Positions 26,751-35,203 of a stretch of DNA of 54,032 bases are shown piece by piece. The notes under the pieces are model-generated. The model searched no databases and was not told the origin of the DNA. It was given only the letters and a program-made list of their open reading frames with translations. This stretch comes from Gemmatimonadota bacterium. Lineage in GTDB: Bacteria > Latescibacterota > UBA2968 > UBA8231. The stretch covers positions 1-54,032 of the forward strand of contig JABJJN010000035.1 of the NCBI GenBank assembly GCA_018660835.1, given 5' to 3'. Numbering within the stretch: position 1 is the first letter of the stretch; every line of letters begins with the position of its first letter. The position numbers were made by a program, and so were the translations under genes.

Positions 26751-27638
26751 ATGGCCGCACCCAACAACCGGGCCGTCGAGGGGCGAGAGATTCAGCGACT
26801 GACACGTGATGCTGTGGGCAGCGCGGTTGCGATGTCAGCTGACGATCAACGGTTCGAAGATGGTGATCTGCAAACTGTAGATGATGATCTGCGAATCGCA
26901 GATGATGTCACCGTCGAAGAGCCATTGGAGATCAGAATTGACGAGGTCGCGATCGCCGTCCTGATGCGCACGCCGGGAGATGATCTGGCATTGGCAGCCG
27001 GTTTCCTGCTGACGGAGGGCATCATACCAGCGCCCGATGATCTGGGTACCCTGGGATACTGTCCGGACGCCGAACCACCTCATGAACTGAACGTGATCGA
27101 TGCACACCTGACATGCGATTTCGATCGGGAGAGTCTGCAGCGAAACTTCTATGCAACCTCTAGTTGTGGCGTCTGTGGCAAGGCCAGTATCGAGCAACTA
27201 CGGACCCATGCGGATCCTCTGGTAACATCCATGCATCTGCCTGCCTCCGTCCTGTGGACGCTACCAGACGCGTTGCGACAGGGGCAGATTCAATTCGCCC
27301 GAACGGGCTCCGTGCACGCTGCAGGTCTGTTCGACGGTGCCGGCGACCTTCTACATCTGTGCGAGGATGTCGGCCGGCACAATGCGGTGGACAAACTCGT
27401 CGGTCGCTACGTGCTGGAAGGCCGACGGACGCCACAACCATCGGTTCTGATGGTGAGTGGTCGCGTCAGTTTTGAGATCGTGCAGAAAGCCTGGATCGCT
27501 GGCATCTGCATGATCGCTGCAGTTTCTGGTCCTTCGAGTCTTGCCATTGATCTGGCTGCTGAAGCAGGCATCACCCTCGTCGGGTTCCTGCGTGAAACCT
27601 CTGCCAACTTGTATACCCATCCACAGCGAATCGGCTGA
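26751..27638 (+). CDS. fdhD: FdhD sulfur carrier for formate dehydrogenase molybdenum cofactor
   Basis: A 295-residue protein. FdhD takes sulfur from the cysteine desulfurase IscS on its CxxC loop and gives it to the bis-MGD cofactor of formate dehydrogenase. The loop is Cys139/Cys142 in SSCGVCGKASIE. Flanking signatures are EEPLEIRIDE, DDLALAAGFLLTEGII, TGSVHAAGLF, EDVGRHNAVDKLVG and MVSGRVSFEIVQKA. It starts four bases after the sulfatase stop, so it is co-transcribed with it. No formate dehydrogenase lies in the window. Confidence 0.94.
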   Translation: MAAPNNRAVEGREIQRLTRDAVGSAVAMSADDQRFEDGDLQTVDDDLRIADDVTVEEPLEIRIDEVAIAVLMRTPGDDLALAAGFLLTEGIIPAPDDLGTLGYCPDAEPPHELNVIDAHLTCDFDRESLQRNFYATSSCGVCGKASIEQLRTHADPLVTSMHLPASVLWTLPDALRQGQIQFARTGSVHAAGLFDGAGDLLHLCEDVGRHNAVDKLVGRYVLEGRRTPQPSVLMVSGRVSFEIVQKAWIAGICMIAAVSGPSSLAIDLAAEAGITLVGFLRETSANLYTHPQRIG

Positions 27639-27677
27639 TCCCTCACAAATCCTGCCACCTCACAACGGAGATCTACC

Positions 27678-28538
27678 ATGGCCCGTACCAAGGTCAAACC
27701 AAAATTGCATCTGTGCGCTGCCGCATGGTCCCTCACCAACTATCCGACGGCGACCAAGCAGTGGTCGATGGACACGAAGGTCCGCAAAGCGAAGGAAGCC
27801 GGTTTCGAAGGTTTCAGCGCCGGCTCCGCACCTGACATTGTTGCGGCTGTGAGCAAGCACGGAATGACCCTGGTGGGAGGTGTCGATTGCGGATCGGTCA
27901 AGGATGCCAAGCCAAGAATGAAGGCCTTCGCTGACGCCGGTGCCGTGCACGTGAATGTGCAGCTCTGCGACCACGACACACCCACAGCCAAGGCGCTACC
28001 CGTTGCGCACGCTGTGATGAAGGCAGGCGATGAATACGGCATCAAGCCAGCCATAGAGTGGCATCGTGATACGTGTACGGAGACACCGGAGAAGGGTCTC
28101 GCTCTGGCCACAGCCTACGAGAAGCGGTATGGCAAGAAGTTGCGCACGAATTTTGACCATTCGCATCCGGCGATCGTCAAGCAGGTCCGTCCACACGATT
28201 TCGCCAAGCGACTCCTGTATCGCAAGGATCTACTGCGTATGAGCGACATGATCCATTTGCGCACATTTACCGGTAGCCACTGTCAGACACCGATCACGAA
28301 TGGTCGTGGCAAGCTCGATGGTGACTTCATCACGTGGCGCGACAACTTCTGTCGTCCCTTGCTCGAAACCTGGCTCCAGGGCGCTCGGTCAGGCAGAGAA
28401 TTGTGGGCCGTCATCGAACTCGGTCCCCAGGGCTCTGGTTATGCCTTGGAGTGCTTTCCAGACGTGTGGAAGGATGCGATCCGTGCCCGCGAGGAGATCG
28501 AGACCGTCTGGCGTTCACTGCTGCGTAAATGGAAATGA
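27678..28538 (+). CDS. Sugar-phosphate isomerase/epimerase (xylose-isomerase-like TIM barrel)
   Basis: A 286-residue TIM-barrel protein of the AP-endonuclease-2/xylose isomerase family: AAAWSLTNYP, EAGFEGFSAG, VHVNVQLCDHDT, KPAIEWHRDTCTE with a metal-ligand Glu and His, RTNFDHSH (Asp/His) and a late WAVIELGPQGSG (Glu). Such enzymes isomerise or epimerise free or phosphorylated sugars and inositols. GGAG at 27667-27670 precedes the ATG. The next gene overlaps its end by ten bases, which implies tight coupling of the two products. Confidence 0.85.
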   Translation: MARTKVKPKLHLCAAAWSLTNYPTATKQWSMDTKVRKAKEAGFEGFSAGSAPDIVAAVSKHGMTLVGGVDCGSVKDAKPRMKAFADAGAVHVNVQLCDHDTPTAKALPVAHAVMKAGDEYGIKPAIEWHRDTCTETPEKGLALATAYEKRYGKKLRTNFDHSHPAIVKQVRPHDFAKRLLYRKDLLRMSDMIHLRTFTGSHCQTPITNGRGKLDGDFITWRDNFCRPLLETWLQGARSGRELWAVIELGPQGSGYALECFPDVWKDAIRAREEIETVWRSLLRKWK

Positions 28539-29704
28539 AGAAGATCGCCGCAATCATCACTGCGTACTATCCATTTTCACACGCAGATGTCATCATCAGC
28601 AAGTTTCTGAAGGGTTTTCCCACAGATTCACAGCTTGAAGAACCACAGGTCGAGATCGTCTCATTCTATCTTGATCAGATTCACCCTCGGGATGTCGGGG
28701 TGGAGCTGGCAAAGCAATGCGATATTCCCATTTTTGAGAGCATCGCGCAGGCACTCACGCTTGATGGGACCGAACTGGCGGTGGATGGGGTCTTGCTTAT
28801 TGGCGAGCACGGAGAGTATGCGTGGAATGAAAAGGGACAGCATCTCTATCCGCGGCGCTACTTCTTCGAGCAGGTCTGTGGTGTGATCGCCGCCTCTGGC
28901 CGGTCGGTGCCGATCTTCAGCGACAAACATCTGGCCTGGAACTGGGATTCGGCAAAGTGGATGTATGATCGGGCGAAAACGCTCGGCGTCCCATTTATGG
29001 CTGGTTCGTCACTGCCTGTATCCTATCGCAATCCGGGATTGGAATACGAACTCGAGACGGCGGTAACCGAGGCGGTGTCGATGGCCTATGGCGGACTCGA
29101 TTCCTACGGATTTCATGCGCTGGAGACACTGCAGTGTATGGTCGAACGCCGATCAGGGGGTGAAACCGGAATCAAGCGAGTGCAGTGTCTCGAGGGGACC
29201 GCTGTGTGGGAGGCGGGGCAAGCTGGCCGCTGGTCACAGGATCTGTTTGATGCAGCGGCGCACCACATCGAGAATCGCGAATCCGGGGATCCTCGACAAT
29301 TGTGCGAGGCACCGGCTCTCTACCTGATGGAATACGCAGACGGTTTGCAGACGGCGACTTTCATACTCTCCGACTACATCAAGGGATGGGGGTATGCAGG
29401 ACGGGTAGAAGGACAGGTGCAGGGGACGGAATTCTACTTGCACGGTGATCCGCACCCTCATTTCAGCTATCTGTGCCTGAATGCGCAGCAGATGTTTCTC
29501 TCAGGTGAAGCGACCTATCCTGTCGAAAGAACACTGCTGATCACAGGGGCGCTCGAGGCTCTGCTCGATTCCCGACACAGGGGGCACGTGGCGGTAGATA
29601 CGCCACATCTCGATGTGAGCTACACATCGTACAAGCAGCCTCCTCCTCGAGCCGAGGGGCGGCGCCCGACGGGGGCGGCTCTGGTTCCCTTCCGCCCGGA
29701 ATGA
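28529..29704 (+). CDS. Conserved uncharacterised protein (planctomycete-type family)
   Basis: A 391-residue soluble protein. I recognise it as a family common in planctomycetes and relatives, named hypothetical protein. Telling segments are a Rossmann-like start (MKKIAAIITAYYPFSHAD), VDGVLLIGEHGEYAWNEKGQ, YPRRYFFEQ, SVPIFSDKHLAW, PFMAGSSLPVSYR and HALETLQCMVERRSGGETG. Invariant-looking His, Lys and Glu residues in those segments suggest an enzyme. The last 20 residues are basic and Pro-rich. It overlaps the isomerase gene by 10 bp, so a role in the same sugar pathway is inferred. ATG at 28535 is an alternative start. Confidence 0.8.
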   Translation: MEMKKIAAIITAYYPFSHADVIISKFLKGFPTDSQLEEPQVEIVSFYLDQIHPRDVGVELAKQCDIPIFESIAQALTLDGTELAVDGVLLIGEHGEYAWNEKGQHLYPRRYFFEQVCGVIAASGRSVPIFSDKHLAWNWDSAKWMYDRAKTLGVPFMAGSSLPVSYRNPGLEYELETAVTEAVSMAYGGLDSYGFHALETLQCMVERRSGGETGIKRVQCLEGTAVWEAGQAGRWSQDLFDAAAHHIENRESGDPRQLCEAPALYLMEYADGLQTATFILSDYIKGWGYAGRVEGQVQGTEFYLHGDPHPHFSYLCLNAQQMFLSGEATYPVERTLLITGALEALLDSRHRGHVAVDTPHLDVSYTSYKQPPPRAEGRRPTGAALVPFRPE

Positions 29705-29718
29705 CGGAGACCAAAAAC

Positions 29719-29774
29719 GAAACGCCCCTCTCAACCTTTGTCCCGGGAGGGATTCGGATCGAGAAGGACGTTTC
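29719..29774. terminator. 14-bp stem inverted repeat after the isomerase operon
   Basis: Arms GAAACGCCCCTCTC (29719-29732) and GAGAAGGACGTTTC (29761-29774) pair with two mismatches on the plus strand and as a full 14-bp stem with G-U pairs on the minus strand, where TTTTT follows. Placed 14 bp after the stop at 29704 it may end the operon, but no U-tract follows on the plus strand. Confidence 0.4.
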
Positions 29775-30016
29775 AGGCGGGTACCACATCAGAGCTGTCT
29801 ACAGTATAGCAAGGCACGTGCCATAACTTGATACCAAGTGATAGAACGATGATAAGAGTCTGCTAAACAACCACTTACGATAATAGACGACATGTAGAAG
29901 TTCGCCCAATCGCGCATCAGAGAGGGTCTTTTGTTCTCAGCAAGGGAAATATCTCGATCCTCTACGGCAAGATGAGCTTGTCCTCGCGATTTAGAGGTTC
30001 GTGGGAAGTGTCAAAA
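29775..30016. other. Gene-free stretch within a 433-bp gap
   Basis: The gap 29705-30137 holds the inverted repeat at 29719-29774, an AT-richer middle part and the promoter at 30017-30046. A small perfect palindrome, ACTTG-ATAC-CAAGT, lies at 29826-29839. No frame with a ribosome site or protein-like composition was found, and no tRNA-like fold. Confidence 0.5.
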
Positions 30017-30046
30017 TTGACATAAGCTACTGTTCCCGGCTATATT
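30017..30046 (+). promoter_or_regulatory. Consensus sigma-70-type promoter
   Basis: A perfect -35 TTGACA (30017-30022) and a -10 TATATT (30041-30046) with an 18-base spacer. Transcription would start near 30053 and give an 85-base leader before the ATG at 30138. This is the best promoter match I found in the window. Confidence 0.8.
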
Positions 30047-30137
30047 TCGAGCATCTGGGCGTGTATGCAGGTCCTTCTCTTCCACCGGCCGTTATTGACC
30101 GATGGGTGGCTCCATCGCGACCGACTGACTATTTGAA

Positions 30138-30449
30138 ATGATCTGGACGTTAGTAGCAATGATGGCAGTGCTGGCGACGAAGTTCGTCACATCGCTGCGT
30201 CTGAAAGATCTCAAGGTCAAACTCGAGGCCATTCAGCCTCATATTGATGAGTTGCGTGGCAAATTGCACGGGTCCGAAGATGAGTTTGAAGGCCTGAAGC
30301 TGAAGGAAGAGGCCACGACGACCCGCCTGACACACCTCAAGGGAGTCGTGCAGTATCTTGAGAATCAGGTAAAGTCGGCGCCAAAGGATGGTGGGATGGA
30401 GGACGAGCGCAGCCAGGTATTGCAGGCGGCTGAAGCCCTCGAACGCTAA
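30138..30449 (+). CDS. Small membrane-anchored coiled-coil protein
   Basis: A 103-residue protein. A hydrophobic N-terminal helix (IWTLVAMMAVLATKFVTSL) is followed by 75 residues with heptad-like spacing and many Lys, Glu and Leu (LKDLKVKLEAIQPHIDELRG, then LKGVVQYLENQV), so a single-pass anchor with a long coiled coil, probably in the cytoplasm. It has its own strong promoter (30017-30046) and terminator (30520-30552), so it is a stand-alone gene. No classical ribosome site precedes the ATG. The function is unknown. Confidence 0.72.
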   Translation: MIWTLVAMMAVLATKFVTSLRLKDLKVKLEAIQPHIDELRGKLHGSEDEFEGLKLKEEATTTRLTHLKGVVQYLENQVKSAPKDGGMEDERSQVLQAAEALER

Positions 30450-30519
30450 CTGGCGGTTCTCGCCATTTTACAATTGATCTCATTGCCAGTTGGCCCGCAG
30501 TCGACGCCGATGACCCTGC

Positions 30520-30552
30520 GTCCTGTTCGCCTCATGCGAGCGGGACTTTTTT
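30520..30552 (+). terminator. Intrinsic terminator
   Basis: An 11-bp stem (GTCCTGTTCGC at 30520-30530 with GCGAGCGGGAC at 30536-30546, two G-U pairs), a five-base CTCAT loop and an immediate run of six T (30547-30552). It ends the transcript of the small coiled-coil gene. Confidence 0.88.
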
Positions 30553-30577
30553 GTTTCCCTCTGGAGCCATCCACTTC

Positions 30578-31324
30578 GTGACTTCCGTCTCATCAACCTC
30601 ACCGCAATTGCGCGACTACAAGCAGCACTATCGTGCCGATGCACAGTACATAGAAGACCCAGAGGCGTTGTCGGGAGTCCGATCGGCATCAGAGCGTCGC
30701 CGATTGCAGGTGATCATCGATCAGTTGAACTTGAAACCCGGCGAGCGCATGCTCGACCTCGGCTGTGGTTCAGGATGGCTCGCGGATCTGAGCGCTCACA
30801 CGGGGGCGAAGATCGTCGCCTGTGATCTGGCCCCAACGGGCGTGTCTGCTGCACGTCGGCGGTTTCCAGAAGCAGCGCAGTTCATGGCAAGTGACGTGTA
30901 TGCCGTGGGCCTGGCCGACGCGAGTTGCGATGCGATCGTGCTGTCAGAGGTTGTGGAGCATTTGGAAGATGTGACGACGGGACTGCGTCAGGCAGCACGT
31001 CTCTTGCGGCCCCAAGGGCGTCTTATTGTGACGGTGCCGTATCGAGAGACCATTCTCCAACATCTGTGCATTCACTGCAATCAACTGACACCCGCCAATG
31101 CGCATCTGCACAGTTTCGATCAGCAGTCTCTGTCGCAGATAGCGGTAGCGGTCGGGCTGCGTGTTACGCGGACGAGGTTGATGGGGAATAAGGTCCTTGA
31201 GTTGATGCGCATGCCTCAATGGACACGCTGGTGGCCCCAGTGGTTGTGGAGGTTTACAGATTCAGTCTCTAATCGTCTGACGGGTAAGGCAGCCTTTCTG
31301 CTCATGGAAGCAAAGAAGGCCTGA
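30578..31324 (+). CDS. Class I SAM-dependent methyltransferase
   Basis: A protein of about 248 residues with a Rossmann-like methyltransferase fold. Motif I is MLDLGCGSGWLADLS, the acidic ribose ligand is in KIVACDLAPTG, and motif IV is AIVLSEVVEHLEDV, followed by RLIVTVPYRE. The GTG at 30578 is chosen because the longer frame starts inside the U-tract of the preceding terminator. It is one base from the flippase gene, which suggests a role in modifying a lipid-linked glycan or sugar; a small-molecule substrate such as a quinone cannot be excluded. Confidence 0.85.
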   Translation: MTSVSSTSPQLRDYKQHYRADAQYIEDPEALSGVRSASERRRLQVIIDQLNLKPGERMLDLGCGSGWLADLSAHTGAKIVACDLAPTGVSAARRRFPEAAQFMASDVYAVGLADASCDAIVLSEVVEHLEDVTTGLRQAARLLRPQGRLIVTVPYRETILQHLCIHCNQLTPANAHLHSFDQQSLSQIAVAVGLRVTRTRLMGNKVLELMRMPQWTRWWPQWLWRFTDSVSNRLTGKAAFLLMEAKKA

Positions 31325-31325
31325 T

Positions 31326-32807
31326 TTGGGGTTGTCGCGACGAGCAGCCATCGTCGCCAGTGGACGAATCGCAACGACGGCGAGCATTCTGGTCGTCAAT
31401 GCGCTTCTGGCGCGCGCATGGTCGCCCGAATTGTTCGGGACCTTCAGCGCTATCTGGATACTGGGAAACACCCTCGTACCATTTTTCCTGCTCGGCATTC
31501 CTGGCGCACTTCTTTACGCTCTGCCACGACAAACCACCAACACCGGTACCCTGCTTGCACAGACGACAACTGTCCTTGGGTTGTCCGCCCTCGTTCTGTG
31601 TGCGGTCCTGTGGATAGGCGCACCAGTCATTTCGCAGGCGAATCACGGTCTAACAGCAGACTATCTTCGAGGATTCCTGCTGGCCTTCCTGCCTTATGTC
31701 TTCTGCCTGGTTGCGGGCGGTCACATTGAATCGATCCTGGTTGCCACGGGCAGGCATTTCTGGCAAGCCGGACTCTCCTGGTTGGGCGCGGCGATTCTCA
31801 TGGGCAGTGCGGCAGCAGCGTATCAGATGGGTTGGTCTGTTCAGCAGACCCTGATCGCCCTGTCTGCGGCCGCCGTCCTGCGACTCATCGTCGCCTACGT
31901 TCTGTTGACGAGGACCGGTCTGTCACGTCCCAGGGTTGACGGCTTAGGTGATTTTCTTCGTTATGCTGTCACCATCGGCGCCAGTGAGGGAATCGGCTCC
32001 GTGTCTCGGTCCGTCGATCGTCTGGTGGTCCTTGTCCTGCTCGATCCGAGTCAACTTGGGATCTACCACCTTGGTGCGATAGAGGTTCCTGTCAGCCTCG
32101 TGCTTGCTTCGCTCGTGACGGTCATGGTACCCGAAGTGAGTCGCCTGATGGCGGCAGCACAGACCGAGCAAGTCGCTGATCTGTTTCGGGTCGCCGTTGT
32201 GCGTCTCAGTTGGCTGATCCTGCCGCTGTTCTTCTTTCTCTATGTTTTCGCTGCCGATGTCATGGCGCTCTACTTGCCACCGGAATATGCCGACAGCGAG
32301 GGTGTTTTCCGCTGCTTTCTCCTCATGTTGCCCCTGCGCTGCGCTATCTACAATCCGATTCTCGTGGGCAGCGGGCGGGCAAGTTGGGCCCTGCTCGGCG
32401 CCTTGGGAGATTTGCTGCTCAACGCCTCTGTCAGTGTCCTGTTGGTTCTGTGGCTGCGTGACGCCCATCCGTCCTGGGCGCTACTTGGGCCGGCGATGGC
32501 GACGGTGGGGGCAACGTACGTGCAGGTCACTGTCCTGCTGTTGGCGATGGCTCATCTGCTGCAAAGATCTCTTTGGCGACTCGTGCCTTGGGGACACCTT
32601 TTGCGGGTGAGCATCTTCGCCGTCGCTGCAGCCCTCGTCGCCTTCTGGATGACAATGATGATCCTCGATTCCCCCGGGCCACGTCTGCTGCTGGGTGCCT
32701 TGCTCATGGCGGCAGGTGTCTGGGGGATTCCAGCTCTTGTTGCCGGCGGTGATCGGCGTGAACTGGCAGCCATTCTCCGAGCCATATGGCGCCGGGAGAG
32801 TACGTGA
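31326..32807 (+). CDS. Wzx/MATE-type polysaccharide flippase
   Basis: A 493-residue inner-membrane protein with about a dozen or more transmembrane segments. The start resembles O-antigen/polysaccharide exporters: RRAAIVASGRIATTASILVV, then LLARAWSPELFGTFSAIW, and a central SVSRSVDRLVVLVLLDPSQLG that is typical of Wzx-like proteins. It would flip lipid-linked oligosaccharide to the periplasm. The start is a TTG at 31326, one base after the methyltransferase stop; the stop is one base before the next gene, so the three genes are one operon. Confidence 0.85.
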   Translation: MGLSRRAAIVASGRIATTASILVVNALLARAWSPELFGTFSAIWILGNTLVPFFLLGIPGALLYALPRQTTNTGTLLAQTTTVLGLSALVLCAVLWIGAPVISQANHGLTADYLRGFLLAFLPYVFCLVAGGHIESILVATGRHFWQAGLSWLGAAILMGSAAAAYQMGWSVQQTLIALSAAAVLRLIVAYVLLTRTGLSRPRVDGLGDFLRYAVTIGASEGIGSVSRSVDRLVVLVLLDPSQLGIYHLGAIEVPVSLVLASLVTVMVPEVSRLMAAAQTEQVADLFRVAVVRLSWLILPLFFFLYVFAADVMALYLPPEYADSEGVFRCFLLMLPLRCAIYNPILVGSGRASWALLGALGDLLLNASVSVLLVLWLRDAHPSWALLGPAMATVGATYVQVTVLLLAMAHLLQRSLWRLVPWGHLLRVSIFAVAAALVAFWMTMMILDSPGPRLLLGALLMAAGVWGIPALVAGGDRRELAAILRAIWRREST

Positions 32808-32808
32808 C

Positions 32809-35136
32809 GTGACGCATTCAACTGCGGGGTTGGCGCGGTCTGTCTGGGTAGCAGCGGGTCTCTTCGTCGGCACGGCTGCCCTCTTCGCACCCACATTAGA
32901 CCACGGTTTTGTCTACGATGACAGTCATTCCATCGTCGACAATGTGCGCCTGCGGGACTGGCAGCAGATCCCAACCTATTTCGTTGACCCCGCCGCCTTC
33001 TCGGTGATGCCGCAGGCACAGATGTATCGGCCGATCTTGTTGACAACCTATGCCGTCAACTTCGCTCTCGATGGACCCAGTGGGTTTCACCTGGTCAATG
33101 TGCTTCTGCACGCAGGCGCTGCGGTTCTGCTTTGGTATTTACTGGGGAGTCTGGGGTTCTCACGGTCCGTCGCGTTGGGTTCAGCAGTTCTGTTTGCAGT
33201 TCATCCCCTGACGACGGAGCCGGTGAACTACATCAGCAGCCGATCTTCTTCGCTGTCGGCGCTCTGGTTGTTGACGGCGGCCATCGCAATCGCTGGCCCC
33301 AGGCGAAGTTTTCAGGCACTGCGCATGGCGGTGTGGACCCTCATGGGCGTGCTGACAAAGGCGACAGGCGTCGTCATTGCACCGTTGGTTGTTTGGTATC
33401 TGGTGACGGCGGGTCAACTACGGCGTTGGCGATTGATCCTCGGACCCGTTGTTGTGAGTCTGCTGTATCTCTCCTATACGCGATCCATTGTCGCCAAGGC
33501 GATGTTTGATCCCGTACGCGACTATGCCGCTGCGTGGTCGACCCAACTCAAGACGCTGCCTTTCTACCTGCATACGATGAGTATGCCCACACGACTGAGT
33601 ATCGAACCACAATTTGGTGTTTCTTCTGGACCCTTCTCGATCGTCGTTGCTGCATCGATGTTCTTAGTGGTGAGTGCATGTGCCATGGTCTGGCTCATGC
33701 GCCACCAGGATTGGAGGTTTTCTTTCGGCGCCGGGTGGTTTTTTCTGGCCCTTGTGCCGACTCTGCTCGTGCCCCTGAACATCCTTGTCAACGAACATCG
33801 GCTTTATGCTGCCCTCCCGGGCGCCATCATCTGCCTCGCCGTACTCCTTACCCACCTCCCACGGGCCAGGTCTTGGCTGGTTCTGGCGACGGTCCTGCTC
33901 GCTCTGTTATCCACCCAACGAAATCAGGCCTGGTCTTCGCCGAACACGATCTGGAAAGATGCGATCGCTCGCGGGCCCCTGATGCCTCGTCCACATGTCA
34001 ACCTGGGCAAGGTGCTTCTCGAGCAGGGACAATACGAAGAGGCCATCGAAGCGACCATGGCAGGGCTGAATCTGAACCCGGGTCTGGCAAGAGGGCATTA
34101 CAACATCGCCACGGCGAGTTTGCACCTTCGTCGACTGGAGCAGGCCATCGCCAGCTTTGAACGTGCCCTCGAGATCGATCCTCAGATGATGGAGGCATGG
34201 AACAACCTTGGTAATACCTACAAGGAACTGGGGCGATACCAAGAGGCAGTCGAGGCGTATCGTCATGCCCTTACTGTGAGACCGTCACGATCTATCTATC
34301 ACAATTTGGGTAGCACGTTTCTTGCGGCTTCCCTCTATGACTCGGCCGCCATTTACTTCGACAAGGCCCTGCGGCTGCAGAAGCAGACCGAATCCGCTGG
34401 GGGAGGGCGAGAGACGTACATAGGACTTGCTCGTAGCCTGAGACGTGGTCAGCGGTTGCCCGAATCGGTCCGCGCACTGACCGAAGCGCTGCAAGACTAC
34501 CCCCTTGACGTTGGGTTGCTCGAGTTGCTGGCACAGACCCAGGCGGCCCTGGGCTATCATGACCAGGCTCTGGCAACTTACGGCCGCACGGACAAACCGC
34601 TACCGGAGATTCACCTTCGTCTTGGACAGGTGGCCTTACAGCGAGCTGATAGCAAGTTGGCAGAGCGACATTTCGAACGAGGTCTGCTCGCCAAGCCCGA
34701 TGATGCACGTCTGCACAATGCCTTAGGAGAAGTGCGTTTGCTGCAGGGGGATCGTGATCTGGCACTGGCCGCCTTTCGTCGTGCCGCACGATTGGAACCG
34801 ACCCTGAGTGTGGCCTTTCGCAATATTGGCCTCGTCTATCTGCATCACAAACGGCATGTCGAAGCCTTGGCCGCCCTGGAGCGTGCTCGTCAACACGAGA
34901 CAGAGGGCGGTGAGGCAAAGACGTGGGAATTGCTCGCTCATGTGCATGAGGGACTGGACGATATTCCAATGGCTATCCATGCATACGAACGGGCGCTGGA
35001 GCGTGCACCCGAGCGCGCTATCCTCTACTACAATCTTGGCGTCCTGCACAATCGGTCGGGGGCGACCCGACAGGGACAGCGACTCTTGCGCCAGGCGCTG
35101 GATAGAGATCCAACGCTGGCGGTCGCACAGGATTAA
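32809..35136 (+). CDS. TMTC-like membrane glycosyltransferase with TPR repeats
   Basis: A 775-residue protein. The N-terminal half (1-380) is a GT-C-type membrane domain with about ten hydrophobic segments and the first-loop acidic pair Asp37-Asp38 in LDHGFVYDDSHSIVDN, as in TMTC O-mannosyltransferases. From about residue 390 to the end lie roughly ten tetratricopeptide repeats; a clear one is AWNNLGNTYKELGRYQEAVE. It likely moves a sugar from a polyprenyl carrier to a protein or glycan in the periplasm, with the TPRs choosing the acceptor. The start is GTG at 32809 with GGGAG ten bases upstream; the longer frame overlaps the flippase gene. Confidence 0.87.
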   Translation: MTHSTAGLARSVWVAAGLFVGTAALFAPTLDHGFVYDDSHSIVDNVRLRDWQQIPTYFVDPAAFSVMPQAQMYRPILLTTYAVNFALDGPSGFHLVNVLLHAGAAVLLWYLLGSLGFSRSVALGSAVLFAVHPLTTEPVNYISSRSSSLSALWLLTAAIAIAGPRRSFQALRMAVWTLMGVLTKATGVVIAPLVVWYLVTAGQLRRWRLILGPVVVSLLYLSYTRSIVAKAMFDPVRDYAAAWSTQLKTLPFYLHTMSMPTRLSIEPQFGVSSGPFSIVVAASMFLVVSACAMVWLMRHQDWRFSFGAGWFFLALVPTLLVPLNILVNEHRLYAALPGAIICLAVLLTHLPRARSWLVLATVLLALLSTQRNQAWSSPNTIWKDAIARGPLMPRPHVNLGKVLLEQGQYEEAIEATMAGLNLNPGLARGHYNIATASLHLRRLEQAIASFERALEIDPQMMEAWNNLGNTYKELGRYQEAVEAYRHALTVRPSRSIYHNLGSTFLAASLYDSAAIYFDKALRLQKQTESAGGGRETYIGLARSLRRGQRLPESVRALTEALQDYPLDVGLLELLAQTQAALGYHDQALATYGRTDKPLPEIHLRLGQVALQRADSKLAERHFERGLLAKPDDARLHNALGEVRLLQGDRDLALAAFRRAARLEPTLSVAFRNIGLVYLHHKRHVEALAALERARQHETEGGEAKTWELLAHVHEGLDDIPMAIHAYERALERAPERAILYYNLGVLHNRSGATRQGQRLLRQALDRDPTLAVAQD

Positions 35137-35203
35137 AACGATCCATTGACGATGATGGGTGCCAAGGCGAAATTCGAATGCTTCCCCGAACGAATGAGGA
35201 TCC

